This document shows, in pieces, positions 24,195 through 32,334 of a stretch of 64,000 nt of DNA; position 1 is the first letter of the stretch, and each line of letters starts with the position of its first letter. Source of the DNA: Streptomyces sp. P9-A4. Its GTDB lineage: Bacteria; Actinomycetota; Actinomycetes; Streptomycetales; Streptomycetaceae. Below the pieces are notes generated by a model. The model searched no databases and was not told the DNA's origin. It saw only the letters and a list, made by a program, of their open reading frames with translations. The stretch is taken from assembly GCF_036634195.1 (NCBI RefSeq), contig NZ_JAZIFY010000001.1, forward strand, positions 1,870,501 through 1,934,500, written 5' to 3'. The translations under genes and the position numbers were made by a program.

Positions 24195-25927
24195 TTGCCG
24201 GCCTCCTTGGCGCCCGTGAGGGCCTCGGCCTCGTGACCCTTGTTCTCCAGCTGATCGACAGCGGCGATCTCAGGGTGGTGCAGGTCGAACGCCGGGGACT
24301 CGGAACGGATCCGCGGCAGGGTGAGGAAGTTGTGCCTGGGCGGCGGGCAGGACGTCGCCCATTCGAGCGAACGGCCGTAGCCCCACGGGTCGTCGACCTC
24401 GATCTTCTTGCCGTACTTGGCGGTCTTCCAGACGTTGTAGAAGAACGGCAGGATCGACAGACCGAGCAGGAAGGAGGAGATCGTCGAGATCGTGTTCAGC
24501 GCGGTGAAGCCGTCGGCGTCGAGGTAGTCCGCGTAACGACGCGGCATGCCCTCGGCACCGAGCCAGTGCTGCACCAGGAACGTGCCGTGGAAGCCCACGA
24601 ACAGCGTCCAGAACGTGATCTTGCCGAGGCGCTCGTCGAGCATCTTGCCGGTGAACTTCGGCCACCAGAAGTGGAAGCCGGAGAACATCGCGAAGACGAC
24701 GGTGCCGAAGATCACGTAGTGGAAGTGCGCCACGACGAAGTACGAGTCGGAGACGTGGAAGTCCATCGGGGGCGAGGCCAGGATGACGCCGGTCAGACCA
24801 CCGAAGGTGAAGGTGATCAGGAAGCCGACGGCCCAGAGCATCGGTGTCTCGAAGGACAGTGAGCCCTTCCACATCGTTCCGATCCAGTTGAAGAACTTCA
24901 CGCCTGTCGGTACGGCGATGAGGAACGTCATGAAGGAGAAGAACGGGAGGAGCACGCCACCGGTGACGTACATGTGGTGGGCCCACACGGTCACGGAGAG
25001 ACCGGCGATCGCGATGGTCGCGGCCACCAGACCGATGTAGCCGAACATCGGCTTACGGCTGAAGACCGGGATGACCTCGGAGATGATGCCGAAGAAGGGC
25101 AAGGCGATGATGTACACCTCTGGGTGTCCGAAGAACCAGAAGAGGTGTTGCCAGAGCAAGGCTCCGCCGTTGGCCGCGTCGAAGACGTGGGCACCGAACT
25201 TGCGGTCCGCCTCCAGGGCGAACAGCGCGGCCGCCAGCACCGGGAAGGCGAGCAGGACCAGGACACCGGTCAGCAGCACGTTCCAGGTGAAGATCGGCAT
25301 GCGGAACATCGTCATGCCCGGAGCGCGCATGCAGATGATCGTGGTGATGAAGTTGACCGAACCGAGGATCGTGCCGAAGCCGGAGAAGGCCAGACCCATG
25401 ATCCACATGTCGGCGCCGACACCCGGCGAGCGGACGGCGTCCGACAGCGGGGAGTAGGCGAACCAGCCGAAGTCGGCCGCACCCTGCGGGGTGAGGAAGC
25501 CGGCCACCGCGATGATCGAGCCGAACAGGTAGAGCCAGTAGGCGAACATGTTCAGCCGCGGGAACGCCACGTCGGGCGCGCCGATCTGCAGCGGCATGAT
25601 CCAGTTCGCGAATCCGGCGAACAGCGGCGTCGCGAACATCAGCAGCATGATCGTGCCGTGCATCGTGAACGCCTGGTTGAACTGCTCGTTCGACATGATC
25701 TGCGTACCCGGACGGGCCAGCTCGGCGCGCATGAAGAGCGCCATGAGTCCGCCGATGCAGAAGAAGACGAACGACGTGACCAGGTACATCGTCCCGATCG
25801 TCTTGTGATCGGTGGTGGTCAGCCACTTGATCACGACGTTACCGGGCTGCTTGCGCCGTACGGGCAGCTCGTTCTCGTACGAGTCCTCAGCTGCGGCGGC
25901 ACCCTGGGTTTCGTTGTGGATGCTCAC
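24191..25927 (-). CDS. ctaD: Cytochrome c oxidase subunit I
   Basis: 578 aa, twelve membrane segments. This is the heme-copper catalytic subunit: heme a and CuB ligands are seen in [21 protein letters not shown] (the His-Tyr cross-link pair), AHHMYVTG and [11 protein letters not shown]. It reduces O2 to water and pumps protons. The GTG at 25927 (SIHNETQG...) overlaps the ctaC stop by 4 nt; the longer frame upstream is antisense and out-of-frame sequence within ctaC. It lies in the middle of ctaCDF. Confidence 0.96.
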   Translation of the reverse strand: MSIHNETQGAAAAEDSYENELPVRRKQPGNVVIKWLTTTDHKTIGTMYLVTSFVFFCIGGLMALFMRAELARPGTQIMSNEQFNQAFTMHGTIMLLMFATPLFAGFANWIMPLQIGAPDVAFPRLNMFAYWLYLFGSIIAVAGFLTPQGAADFGWFAYSPLSDAVRSPGVGADMWIMGLAFSGFGTILGSVNFITTIICMRAPGMTMFRMPIFTWNVLLTGVLVLLAFPVLAAALFALEADRKFGAHVFDAANGGALLWQHLFWFFGHPEVYIIALPFFGIISEVIPVFSRKPMFGYIGLVAATIAIAGLSVTVWAHHMYVTGGVLLPFFSFMTFLIAVPTGVKFFNWIGTMWKGSLSFETPMLWAVGFLITFTFGGLTGVILASPPMDFHVSDSYFVVAHFHYVIFGTVVFAMFSGFHFWWPKFTGKMLDERLGKITFWTLFVGFHGTFLVQHWLGAEGMPRRYADYLDADGFTALNTISTISSFLLGLSILPFFYNVWKTAKYGKKIEVDDPWGYGRSLEWATSCPPPRHNFLTLPRIRSESPAFDLHHPEIAAVDQLENKGHEAEALTGAKEAGK

Positions 25928-26889
25928 AGTTGGTTCTTCTCCGCATTCCTGGCCGGGTCCGTCTGCTCGATGCCAGACGGGATGTAGCCGGTCTGCCCCT
26001 TCTCGGCCAGCTCCTTCAGGTGCGCCTGGTAGCGCTCCGGGGAGACCACCTTGACGTTGAAGAGCATCCGGGAGTGGTCGACACCGCACAGCTCGGCGCA
26101 CTTGCCGAGGAAGGTGCCTTCCTGCGTCGGAATCACCTCGAAGGCGTTGGTGTGCCCCGGGATGACGTCCTGCTTCATCAGGAAGGGGACGACCCAGAAG
26201 GAGTGGATGACGTCACGCGAGGTCAGGACGAACCTGACCTTCTCGCCCTTGGGCAGCCACAGGGTCGGACCCGGGTTGCCCGTCTGCGGGTTCCGGTCGC
26301 CGGGGACACCGGCGTCGTAGACACCGCCGGCGTTCTCCGGGAACGCCTCCAGGAACTTGTCCGGGATCGAGGCGAGGTTCTTGTCCGTCTTGGCGTCACC
26401 CTTCACACCGGGCACGTTCTCGACGTAGTTGAAGCCCCAGCTCCACTGGTAGCCGACCACGTTGACCGTGTGGGGCGGCTTCGGGGTGAGCTCGAGGAGC
26501 TTCGACTCGTCGCGCGCGGTGAAGTAGAAGAGCACCGAGACGATGATGAGCGGAGTGACCGTGTACAGCGCCTCGATGGGCATGTTGTAACGGGTCTGCG
26601 GAGGTACCTCGACCTTGGTCCGGCTGCGCCGGTGGAAGATGGTGGCCCAGAGGATCAGGCCCCACACCAGGACGCCGGTAATGAGCGCGGCAGCCCAGGA
26701 GCCCTGCCACAGGGAGAGGATCCGAGGCGCCTCTTCCGTGACTGGGGTGGGCATACCGAGGCGGGGGAAGTCTTCCCAGTTGTACGAGCAGCCCGTGGCT
26801 GTCGCCAGGATCAGGCCCGCAGTCAGCACCTGCGGCAGCTTCCGCCGCATCGGGCGCCGCGACGAGCGGTCGGAGCCGTTGGGACTCAC
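25924..26889 (-). CDS. ctaC: Cytochrome c oxidase subunit II
   Basis: 321 aa. An N-terminal signal ends at ATGCSYNW (lipobox-like Cys), followed by two membrane segments ([16 protein letters not shown] and [16 protein letters not shown]) and an external cupredoxin domain. CuA ligands lie in VIHSFWV and [12 protein letters not shown], with the electron-entry YQWSWGFNY motif. The GTG at 26889 ([18 protein letters not shown]) is chosen over an upstream GTG because GGGAAGG precedes it and the signal begins here. It is the first gene of ctaCDF and receives electrons from QcrC. Confidence 0.95.
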   Translation of the reverse strand: MSPNGSDRSSRRPMRRKLPQVLTAGLILATATGCSYNWEDFPRLGMPTPVTEEAPRILSLWQGSWAAALITGVLVWGLILWATIFHRRSRTKVEVPPQTRYNMPIEALYTVTPLIIVSVLFYFTARDESKLLELTPKPPHTVNVVGYQWSWGFNYVENVPGVKGDAKTDKNLASIPDKFLEAFPENAGGVYDAGVPGDRNPQTGNPGPTLWLPKGEKVRFVLTSRDVIHSFWVVPFLMKQDVIPGHTNAFEVIPTQEGTFLGKCAELCGVDHSRMLFNVKVVSPERYQAHLKELAEKGQTGYIPSGIEQTDPARNAEKNQL

Positions 26890-27234
26890 GTAGCGCCTTC
26901 CCGAGAGTCTCGGCCCGCGTTGGTCGGCCACGGCCGTCCGTCTCGCTGGTCGGTCGCCGCCCCGGCCGCGGGCAGGGGTTTGGATGTTTATGCGGACCAA
27001 ACCCTACTGGACGCTATTTGGGGTCGCGCGGGGAGGGTGCCCAACGCGCCGTCCGAGTCCCCGAAGGGGTGGACTCCGGGGTTCCGGAGGGGGGTGGAAC
27101 GCGTCCGTTCGGCGGTCTGCCAGTGCGCCGCCGCCCGCTTCTGACGAGGGCTCACCGGGGCCGGACGAAGATCACCCCCGGCCCCGCCGCGACCGGCCCG
27201 TCCGACCGGTCCCCACAGGCCCTACGGTGGGCGG
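26890..27234. other. Intergenic region between ctaC and cysteine desulfurase fusion
   Basis: 345 nt between divergent genes. A minus-strand TAGGGT (27001-27006) could be the ctaC -10, but no good -35 is seen. An AT-rich stretch (26978-27018) surrounds it. The plus-strand -10 at 27223 serves the downstream gene. I see no coding sequence or RNA gene here. Confidence 0.5.
27223..27228 (+). promoter_or_regulatory. -10 element (leaderless) of cysteine desulfurase fusion
   Basis: TACGGT ends 6 nt before the ATG at 27235, with no ribosome binding site between. Confidence 0.5.
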
Positions 27235-28623
27235 ATGCCGTACTTCGACGCCGCGTCCGCCGCCCCGCTGCACCCCGTCGCCCGTCAGGCGCTGCTCGCC
27301 TCCCTGGACGAGGGCTGGGCCGATCCGGCCCGGCTGTACCGGGAGGGGAGGCGGGCCCGGCTGCTCCTCGACGCCGCGCGGGAGGCCGCGGCGGAGGCCG
27401 TGGGCTGTCGCCCGGACGAGCTCGTGTTCACTCCTTCGGGGACGCGCGCGGTTCACGCGGGAATCTCCGGCGCTCTCGCGGGGCGTCGGCGTGTCGGGAA
27501 CCGGCTCGTGTTCTCCGCGGTCGAACACTCCTCCGTGCTCCACGCGGCCGAGTCGCACGCGGCGGCGGGCGGGGCGGTGGCCGAGGTGCCGGTGGGCCGG
27601 TCCGGCGCGGTGGACGCGGCCGGGTTCGCGGCGGCGCTCGACGCCGGTACGGCCCTGGCGTGTCTCCAGTCGGCCAACCACGAGGTGGGGACCGAGCAGC
27701 CGGTGGCGGAGGTGGCCGAGGCCTGCCGGGCGGCGGGGGTGCCGCTCCTGGTGGACGCGGCCCAGTCGCTCGGCTGGGGGCCGGTGGCGGACGGCTGGTC
27801 GCTGCTCGCGGCGAGCGCGCACAAGTGGGGCGGCCCGGCGGGGGTGGGGCTGCTCGCCGTACGCAAGGGGGTCAGGTTCGCGCCCCAAGGCCCTTCGGAC
27901 GAGCGGGAGTCGGGCCGGGCGCCCGGTTTCGAGAACCTGCCGGGGATCGTGGCGGCGGCGGCCTCGCTGCGGGCGGTACGGGCGGAGGCGGCGGCCGAGG
28001 GGGCGCGGCTGCGGGTGCTCGTGGACCGGATCCGGGCGCGGGTGCCGGAGCTGGTGCCCGAGGTGGAGGTGGTGGGCGACCCGGTGCGCCGGCTGCCCCA
28101 TCTGGTGACGTTCTCCTGTCTCTATGTCGACGGGGAGACACTGCTGCACGAGCTGGACCGGGAGGGTTTCTCCGTTTCGTCCGGTTCGTCGTGCACGAGT
28201 TCGACGCTGACGCCCAGCCATGTGCTGCGGGCGATGGGGGTGCTGAGCGAGGGGAACGTCCGGGTGTCCCTGCCTGCGGGCACGGCGGCCGAGGACGTGG
28301 ACCGCTTCCTGGAGGTGCTGCCGGGGGTGGTGGCGGGCGTACGGGAGCGGCTGGGCGCCCCGGTGGCCCCAGTGGCCGCCCCGGCGGCGGACGCGGGCCC
28401 GCTGGTGGTGGACGCGCTCGGCCGGCGCTGCCCGATCCCGGTGATCGAGCTGGCGAAGGTGATCGGCGACGTCCCGGTGGGCGGCACGGTGACGGTCCTG
28501 GCGGACGACGCGGCGGCCCGTCTGGACATCCCGGCCTGGTGCGAGATGCGCGGCCAGGAGTACGTGGGCGAGGAGCCCTCGGAGCGCGGCGGCGTCGCGT
28601 ACGTGGTGCGCCGGGTGGCGTAG
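27235..28623 (+). CDS. Cysteine desulfurase fused to TusA-type sulfurtransferase
   Basis: 462 aa. Residues ~1-370 form a NifS/IscS-type PLP enzyme with the cofactor Lys197 (ASAHKWGGP) and the active-site Cys320 in SSGSSCTSS, the short loop that forms the persulfide. Residues ~385-462 form a TusA domain with its single essential cysteine, Cys399 in RRCPIPV, and the VTVLADDAAA strand. The fusion would pass sulfur from cysteine directly to the TusA cysteine for tRNA thiolation, cofactor or other sulfur pathways. The linker is Ala/Pro/Val-rich. The ATG at 27235 appears leaderless. The gene is near the A-type Fe-S carrier and nadA. Confidence 0.92.
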   Translation: MPYFDAASAAPLHPVARQALLASLDEGWADPARLYREGRRARLLLDAAREAAAEAVGCRPDELVFTPSGTRAVHAGISGALAGRRRVGNRLVFSAVEHSSVLHAAESHAAAGGAVAEVPVGRSGAVDAAGFAAALDAGTALACLQSANHEVGTEQPVAEVAEACRAAGVPLLVDAAQSLGWGPVADGWSLLAASAHKWGGPAGVGLLAVRKGVRFAPQGPSDERESGRAPGFENLPGIVAAAASLRAVRAEAAAEGARLRVLVDRIRARVPELVPEVEVVGDPVRRLPHLVTFSCLYVDGETLLHELDREGFSVSSGSSCTSSTLTPSHVLRAMGVLSEGNVRVSLPAGTAAEDVDRFLEVLPGVVAGVRERLGAPVAPVAAPAADAGPLVVDALGRRCPIPVIELAKVIGDVPVGGTVTVLADDAAARLDIPAWCEMRGQEYVGEEPSERGGVAYVVRRVA

Positions 28624-28649
28624 ACCCGCCGACGGCGCGGATACGCCAC

Positions 28650-28675
28650 GGGGCCCGCGCGTGCGCGCGGGCCCC
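28650..28675 (+). terminator. Terminator of cysteine desulfurase fusion (hairpin 1)
   Basis: A perfect 12-bp stem (28650-28661 with 28664-28675) lies 27 nt after the stop codon at 28623. It is nearly identical to the second hairpin at 28696. Confidence 0.75.
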
Positions 28676-28695
28676 GGTGTGCCCGGACATGCTGC

Positions 28696-28717
28696 GGGGC
28701 CCGCGTGCGCGGGCCCC
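28696..28717 (-). terminator. Terminator of adoK (hairpin 2)
   Basis: A perfect 10-bp stem (28696-28705 with 28708-28717) lies 13 nt beyond the adoK stop codon on the minus strand. It repeats the core of hairpin 1. Confidence 0.75.
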
Positions 28718-28729
28718 GGGCAGGTGGCG

Positions 28730-29704
28730 TCAGGTCAGGTGCGACCGGACCTCGGCGGCGGCGTCCTCGCCGTAGGCCTTGGTGAAGCGCTCCATGAAGT
28801 TGGCGCGGCGCAGGGTGTACTCCTGGGTGCCGAGGGTCTCGATGACCAGGGTGGCCAGCATGCAGCCGACCTGCGCGGCGCGCTCCAGGCCGACGCCCCA
28901 GGACAGGCCGGTGAGGAAGCCGGCGCGGAAGGCGTCGCCGACGCCGGTCGGGTCGACCTTGGCGGTCTCCTCGGGGCAGCCGACCTCGATCGGGGTGTCG
29001 CCGACGCGCTCGATGCGCACACCGCGCGAGCCGAGGGTGGTGACCCGGTGGCCGACGCGGGCGAGGATCTCGGCGTCGGTCCAGCCGGTCTTGGACTCGA
29101 TGAGGCCCTTCTCGTACTCGTTGGAGAAGAGGTAGGTCGACCCGTCGAGGAGCGTGCGGATCTCCTCGCCGTCCATGCGGGCGATCTGCTGCGAGAAGTC
29201 GGCGGCGAAGGGGATGCCGCGCGTCTTGCACTCCTCGGTGTGGCGGAGCATCGCCTCGGGGTCGTCGGCGCCGATCAGGACCAGGTCGAGCCCGCCGACG
29301 CGGTCGGCGACGGCCTTGAGCTCGATCAGCCGGGCCTCGCTCATCGCGCCCGTGTAGAAGGAGCCGATCTGGTTGTGGTCCTTGTCCGTGGTGCAGACGA
29401 AGCGGGCGGTGTGCAGGACCTCGGAGATCCGCACCGAGCCGGTGTCGACGCCGTGCCGGTCGAGCCAGCCCCGGTACTCGTCGAAGTCGTAGCCTGCCGC
29501 GCCCACCAGGACCGGGCTGCCGCCGAGCTGGCCCATGCCGAAGCAGATGTTGGGGCCGACACCGCCCCTCCGGACGTCGAGGTTGTCGACGAGGAAGGAG
29601 AGCGACACCGTGTGGAGCTGGTCGGCCACGAGCTGGTCGGCGAACCGGCCGGGGAAGGTCATGAGGTGGTCGGTGGCGATGGAGCCGGTGACTGCGATAC
29701 GCAC
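28730..29704 (-). CDS. adoK: PfkB-family carbohydrate kinase, adenosine kinase type
   Basis: 324 aa, ribokinase fold. The N-terminus MRIAVTGSIATDHLMTFPGRF, the lid region SLSFLVDNLDVRRGGVGPNI, and the anion-hole/catalytic motif DPTGVGDAFRAGF near residue 260 match M. tuberculosis AdoK (Rv2202c, also 324 aa) as I remember it. That enzyme phosphorylates adenosine to AMP and is unlike eukaryotic adenosine kinases. The neighbours (ctaC on one side, HesB-type carrier and cobT further on) match too. The GTG at 29704 has AGGAG 10 nt upstream. Ribokinase-like sugar specificity cannot be fully excluded. Confidence 0.87.
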   Translation of the reverse strand: MRIAVTGSIATDHLMTFPGRFADQLVADQLHTVSLSFLVDNLDVRRGGVGPNICFGMGQLGGSPVLVGAAGYDFDEYRGWLDRHGVDTGSVRISEVLHTARFVCTTDKDHNQIGSFYTGAMSEARLIELKAVADRVGGLDLVLIGADDPEAMLRHTEECKTRGIPFAADFSQQIARMDGEEIRTLLDGSTYLFSNEYEKGLIESKTGWTDAEILARVGHRVTTLGSRGVRIERVGDTPIEVGCPEETAKVDPTGVGDAFRAGFLTGLSWGVGLERAAQVGCMLATLVIETLGTQEYTLRRANFMERFTKAYGEDAAAEVRSHLT

Positions 29705-29826
29705 GGCGGGGTGCTCCTGCGGGAAGGCGGCAATGACAGACAGTTCACGCTACCGGGTGGGGGCGCGCCTGCCGAACAGTGGAAACTACCCCAGAGTAGG
29801 CCTTTTCCCCGGGGGCGTGCGGTGCT

Positions 29827-29832
29827 TACGGT
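29827..29832 (+). promoter_or_regulatory. -10 element (leaderless) of small ORF
   Basis: TACGGT ends 6 nt before the ATG at 29839, the same hexamer and spacing as at 27223. Confidence 0.4.
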
Positions 29833-29838
29833 GCGCCC

Positions 29839-30045
29839 ATGACCCTCTACCCCGCTTCACGTGAGCGACACGAGTCCGAGTTGAGCCTCGCCGACCTGCG
29901 GGGTGACAGCGCTCTGATGGCTCCGCACTGGGTGACCCCCGCCTCCCCCGTACCCGTCCCGGTCTCCCCGGCGTTGATCCACGGGGTCGTCGTACCGGCG
30001 GCTTCGGCACGGCTGATCGACGCCACGGCCGAATACGGGGGCTGA
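29839..30045 (+). CDS. Small hypothetical protein
   Basis: 68 aa, not recognised. It has a hydrophilic, acidic N-terminal half (RERHESELSLADLRGD) and a C-terminal half with a PVPVPV stretch and hydrophobic residues. No signal peptide, cysteines or repeat domain are visible. Support for a real gene: a TACGGT -10 hexamer at leaderless spacing, mostly G/C third positions, and a position between divergent and downstream genes with only 66 nt to the next start. The antisense frame has no better case. It may be co-transcribed with the next gene. Confidence 0.45.
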   Translation: MTLYPASRERHESELSLADLRGDSALMAPHWVTPASPVPVPVSPALIHGVVVPAASARLIDATAEYGG

Positions 30046-30111
30046 CGGACGGAACCGTCCGCCCGCCCGCTCCGTCCCATCGGCGTCCGGTCGAGACGAA
30101 GGAGCTTTGCG

Positions 30112-31620
30112 GTGAGCGGTACGGAGAACGTACGGAGGCGACGGAACATCCTGGCCGCCTCGGTGGCGGCGGGTGTGCTGCTCGCCGGGGGCGGCGGGGT
30201 CTACCTGGCCGGCACGGCGTCCGGTGACGACACCGGACCGGCGGGCCGGGCCGCCGACGCGGCCGGGCCCCCACCGCCGCTGCGGCTCGGAGGCGGCGGC
30301 GGTACGGGCACCGGCGGCGAGAGCGCCACCCGGGGCGGTCCCGGGATCGCGCCCGGCGAGCCCGACCCCGGCGGCGGTCCGAACGGGACCGTCTACACAG
30401 CCAAGGGCCCACTCCCCCAAGGGCCCTCCTCGGCCGCGGTCCACCGGCCCGAGGGCCTGGTCACCTCCGCGGAGGTGACCAGGCTGGCCGGCGCGCTGGG
30501 CGTCTCCGGCCGTCCGGCCCTGGTGGGGGACGTCTGGACGATCCGGCCCGAGAAGGACGGTTCGGGGCCGCGGCTCGACGTGGCGAAGCGGGCACCGGGG
30601 AACTGGACGTACTCCTGGTACGACGGCGGACCGGTCGGCGACACCTGCCTGAAGGGCAAGGCCTGCCCGCCGCCCGGCGAGCCCTCGAAGCAGTCGCCGG
30701 GCGGTACGCCGCTGAGCGAGGCGGCGGCGAAGGCGGCGGCGGCTCCGGTCCTGAAGGCGCTCGGCCAGGACGGCGCGAAGGTCACCGCGAGCCAGGTGGT
30801 GAACGGTTCGGTGCGGGTGGTCAACGCCGATCCGGTGGTGAGCGGGCTGCCGACCTACGGCTGGTCGACGGGGCTGCACATCGGGCGGGACGGGAAGCCG
30901 GTCTCCGGGAGCGGGATGCTCAAGGTGCCGGTGCGCGGCGCCACGTATCCGGTGGTCGGGGCGTCGAAGGCGCTCGCCGCGCTGAACGACGAGTCCAAGG
31001 GCGCCGGCCCCGTCGGTGTCGGGGGCTGCCCGACCGGGCCGCCTTCGTCGCCGGGTGACGTCATCGGGAGCGGGAAGATCGAGAGCGACGGGCAGACCGA
31101 GCCCGGCGGGCCCTGCCGGACGGTCGTGGACAGGGCGCAGCCGGAGCGGGTGGCGGTGACGGGCGCGGTGTTCGGTCTGGCCGCGCGCGAGGTGGACGGC
31201 GAGCGGCTGCTCGTGCCGTCCTGGCTGTTCACGGCGGACCCGGACGACGGGGCGCCGTACACGGTGCCGGAGACGGCGGTGGCGCAGGAGTACCTGGCGC
31301 CGCCCGCGAAGCCCTCGCCGACGCCTCCTCCCGGGGACGGCGGCACGGCGCCGGCACGGCAGGTCGAGTCGTACCGCTCGGAGGACGGCGGGCGGAAGCT
31401 CGCGGTCACCTTCTGGGGCGGGGTGTGCAGCACGTACGGGGTGACGGCCGAGGAGCGTCCGGAGCGGGTGGCGGTGCGGATCACCGAGGCGCCGGTCGAC
31501 CCGGACCGGGTCTGCGTCATGGTCGCCAAGGAGTTCACCCGGACCGTGACGCTCCAGGTGCCGCTGGGCTCCCGTCCGGTGGTCGACGCGGCGAGCGGCG
31601 CGGCGGTGCCGCGGCGCTGA
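30112..31620 (+). CDS. Exported or membrane-anchored hypothetical protein
   Basis: 502 aa. Basic N-terminus VSGTENVRRRRN, then one hydrophobic segment (ILAASVAAGVLLAGGGGVYLAG) acting as signal or anchor, then a low-complexity G/P/T-rich linker to ~residue 110. A large extracellular region follows with four cysteines in two close pairs (DTCLKGKAC; GGCPTGPP...GGPC) and a further pair near the C-terminus (GVCSTYG, RVCVMV). The GTG at 30112 has AAGGAG 7-8 nt upstream. It resembles conserved Streptomyces membrane proteins without known role. No enzyme motif is seen. Confidence 0.75.
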   Translation: MSGTENVRRRRNILAASVAAGVLLAGGGGVYLAGTASGDDTGPAGRAADAAGPPPPLRLGGGGGTGTGGESATRGGPGIAPGEPDPGGGPNGTVYTAKGPLPQGPSSAAVHRPEGLVTSAEVTRLAGALGVSGRPALVGDVWTIRPEKDGSGPRLDVAKRAPGNWTYSWYDGGPVGDTCLKGKACPPPGEPSKQSPGGTPLSEAAAKAAAAPVLKALGQDGAKVTASQVVNGSVRVVNADPVVSGLPTYGWSTGLHIGRDGKPVSGSGMLKVPVRGATYPVVGASKALAALNDESKGAGPVGVGGCPTGPPSSPGDVIGSGKIESDGQTEPGGPCRTVVDRAQPERVAVTGAVFGLAAREVDGERLLVPSWLFTADPDDGAPYTVPETAVAQEYLAPPAKPSPTPPPGDGGTAPARQVESYRSEDGGRKLAVTFWGGVCSTYGVTAEERPERVAVRITEAPVDPDRVCVMVAKEFTRTVTLQVPLGSRPVVDAASGAAVPRR

Positions 31621-31663
31621 ACCGCCGGGACCGGGGCCGGGGAGCCGGTCCGGCCGGGGCATG

Positions 31664-31709
31664 CGTGAGGGCGGCGGCCCGGGAGTGATCCCGGGCCGCC
31701 GCCCTCACG
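31664..31709. terminator. Bidirectional terminator, 21-bp stem
   Basis: A perfect 21-bp stem (31664-31684 with 31689-31709) and loop gtga lie between the convergent stop codons at 31620 and 31720. It is the longest perfect stem in the window. Confidence 0.9.
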
Positions 31710-31719
31710 TACGTACGGC

Positions 31720-32076
31720 TTAGCTGAACGAGTCGCCGCAGGCGCAGGAGCCCGTGGCGTTCGGGTTGTCGATCGTGAAGCCCTGCTTCTCGATGGTGTC
31801 GACGAAGTCGATCGAGGCGCCGCCCAGGTACGGGGCGCTCATGCGGTCGGTGACGACCTTGACGCCGTCGAAGTCCTTCACGACATCGCCGTCGAGCGAA
31901 CGCTCGTCGAAGAACAGCTGGTAACGCAGGCCGGAGCAGCCACCGGGCTGAACGGCGACGCGCAGGGCCAGATCCTCGCGGCCTTCCTGGTCGAGGAGGG
32001 CCTTGACCTTGGCCGCGGCGGCGTCGGACAGGAGGATGCCGTCGCTGACAGTGGTCTTCTCGTCCGATACGGACAT
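31720..32076 (-). CDS. A-type iron-sulfur cluster insertion protein (HesB/IscA/ErpA)
   Basis: 118 aa. The three conserved cysteines of A-type carriers are present: one in PGGCSGLRY and two in GSCACGDSF at the C-terminus. It hands assembled Fe-S clusters to target enzymes. The ATG at 32076 has GGGAGA upstream; the frame continues to 32175 but lacks homology there. It is divergent from nadA, whose product needs a [4Fe-4S] cluster and is a plausible client. The recalled M. tuberculosis relative is Rv2204c. RefSeq-style naming would be erpA, but I cannot separate erpA from iscA by sequence alone. Confidence 0.9.
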   Translation of the reverse strand: MSVSDEKTTVSDGILLSDAAAAKVKALLDQEGREDLALRVAVQPGGCSGLRYQLFFDERSLDGDVVKDFDGVKVVTDRMSAPYLGGASIDFVDTIEKQGFTIDNPNATGSCACGDSFS

Positions 32077-32256
32077 CTGCTTCTCTCCCGGTGTGTACGG
32101 AGACTGCTTGCCGACGGTTGCAACCGACGGTGCCCCGGATTCATTCCGGGCCGCGTGGGGTCTTTCCCCCTTCATGCTCGCACACCCTGTCCAGCTGCGG
32201 GGACGACGAAGGCCAGGGACGGCGAAGGCGAATTCGTCACATCGACACTATGGACA

Positions 32257-32285
32257 TCGTCAACGTGACGTGAAGGGGTTATGAT
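32257..32285 (+). promoter_or_regulatory. nadA promoter with overlapping palindrome
   Basis: -35 TCGTCA (32257-32262), 17-bp spacer, -10 TATGAT (32280-32285), giving a start near 32292. A palindrome CGTCA-acg-TGACG (32258-32270) covers the -35 and could be an operator. The in-frame ATG at 32281 lies inside the -10, so it cannot be the translation start of this transcript. Confidence 0.5.
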
Positions 32286-32334
32286 AGATAGCGTCATTTC
32301 GACGAAAAGGTTCCCCGAAGAAAGGGTGCGTGAC

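Noticed and set aside
32281..32283. ATG start for nadA at 32281
   Set aside because: It lies within the TATGAT -10 hexamer, so the transcript would not contain it. GTG at 32335 with GAAAGGG is better.
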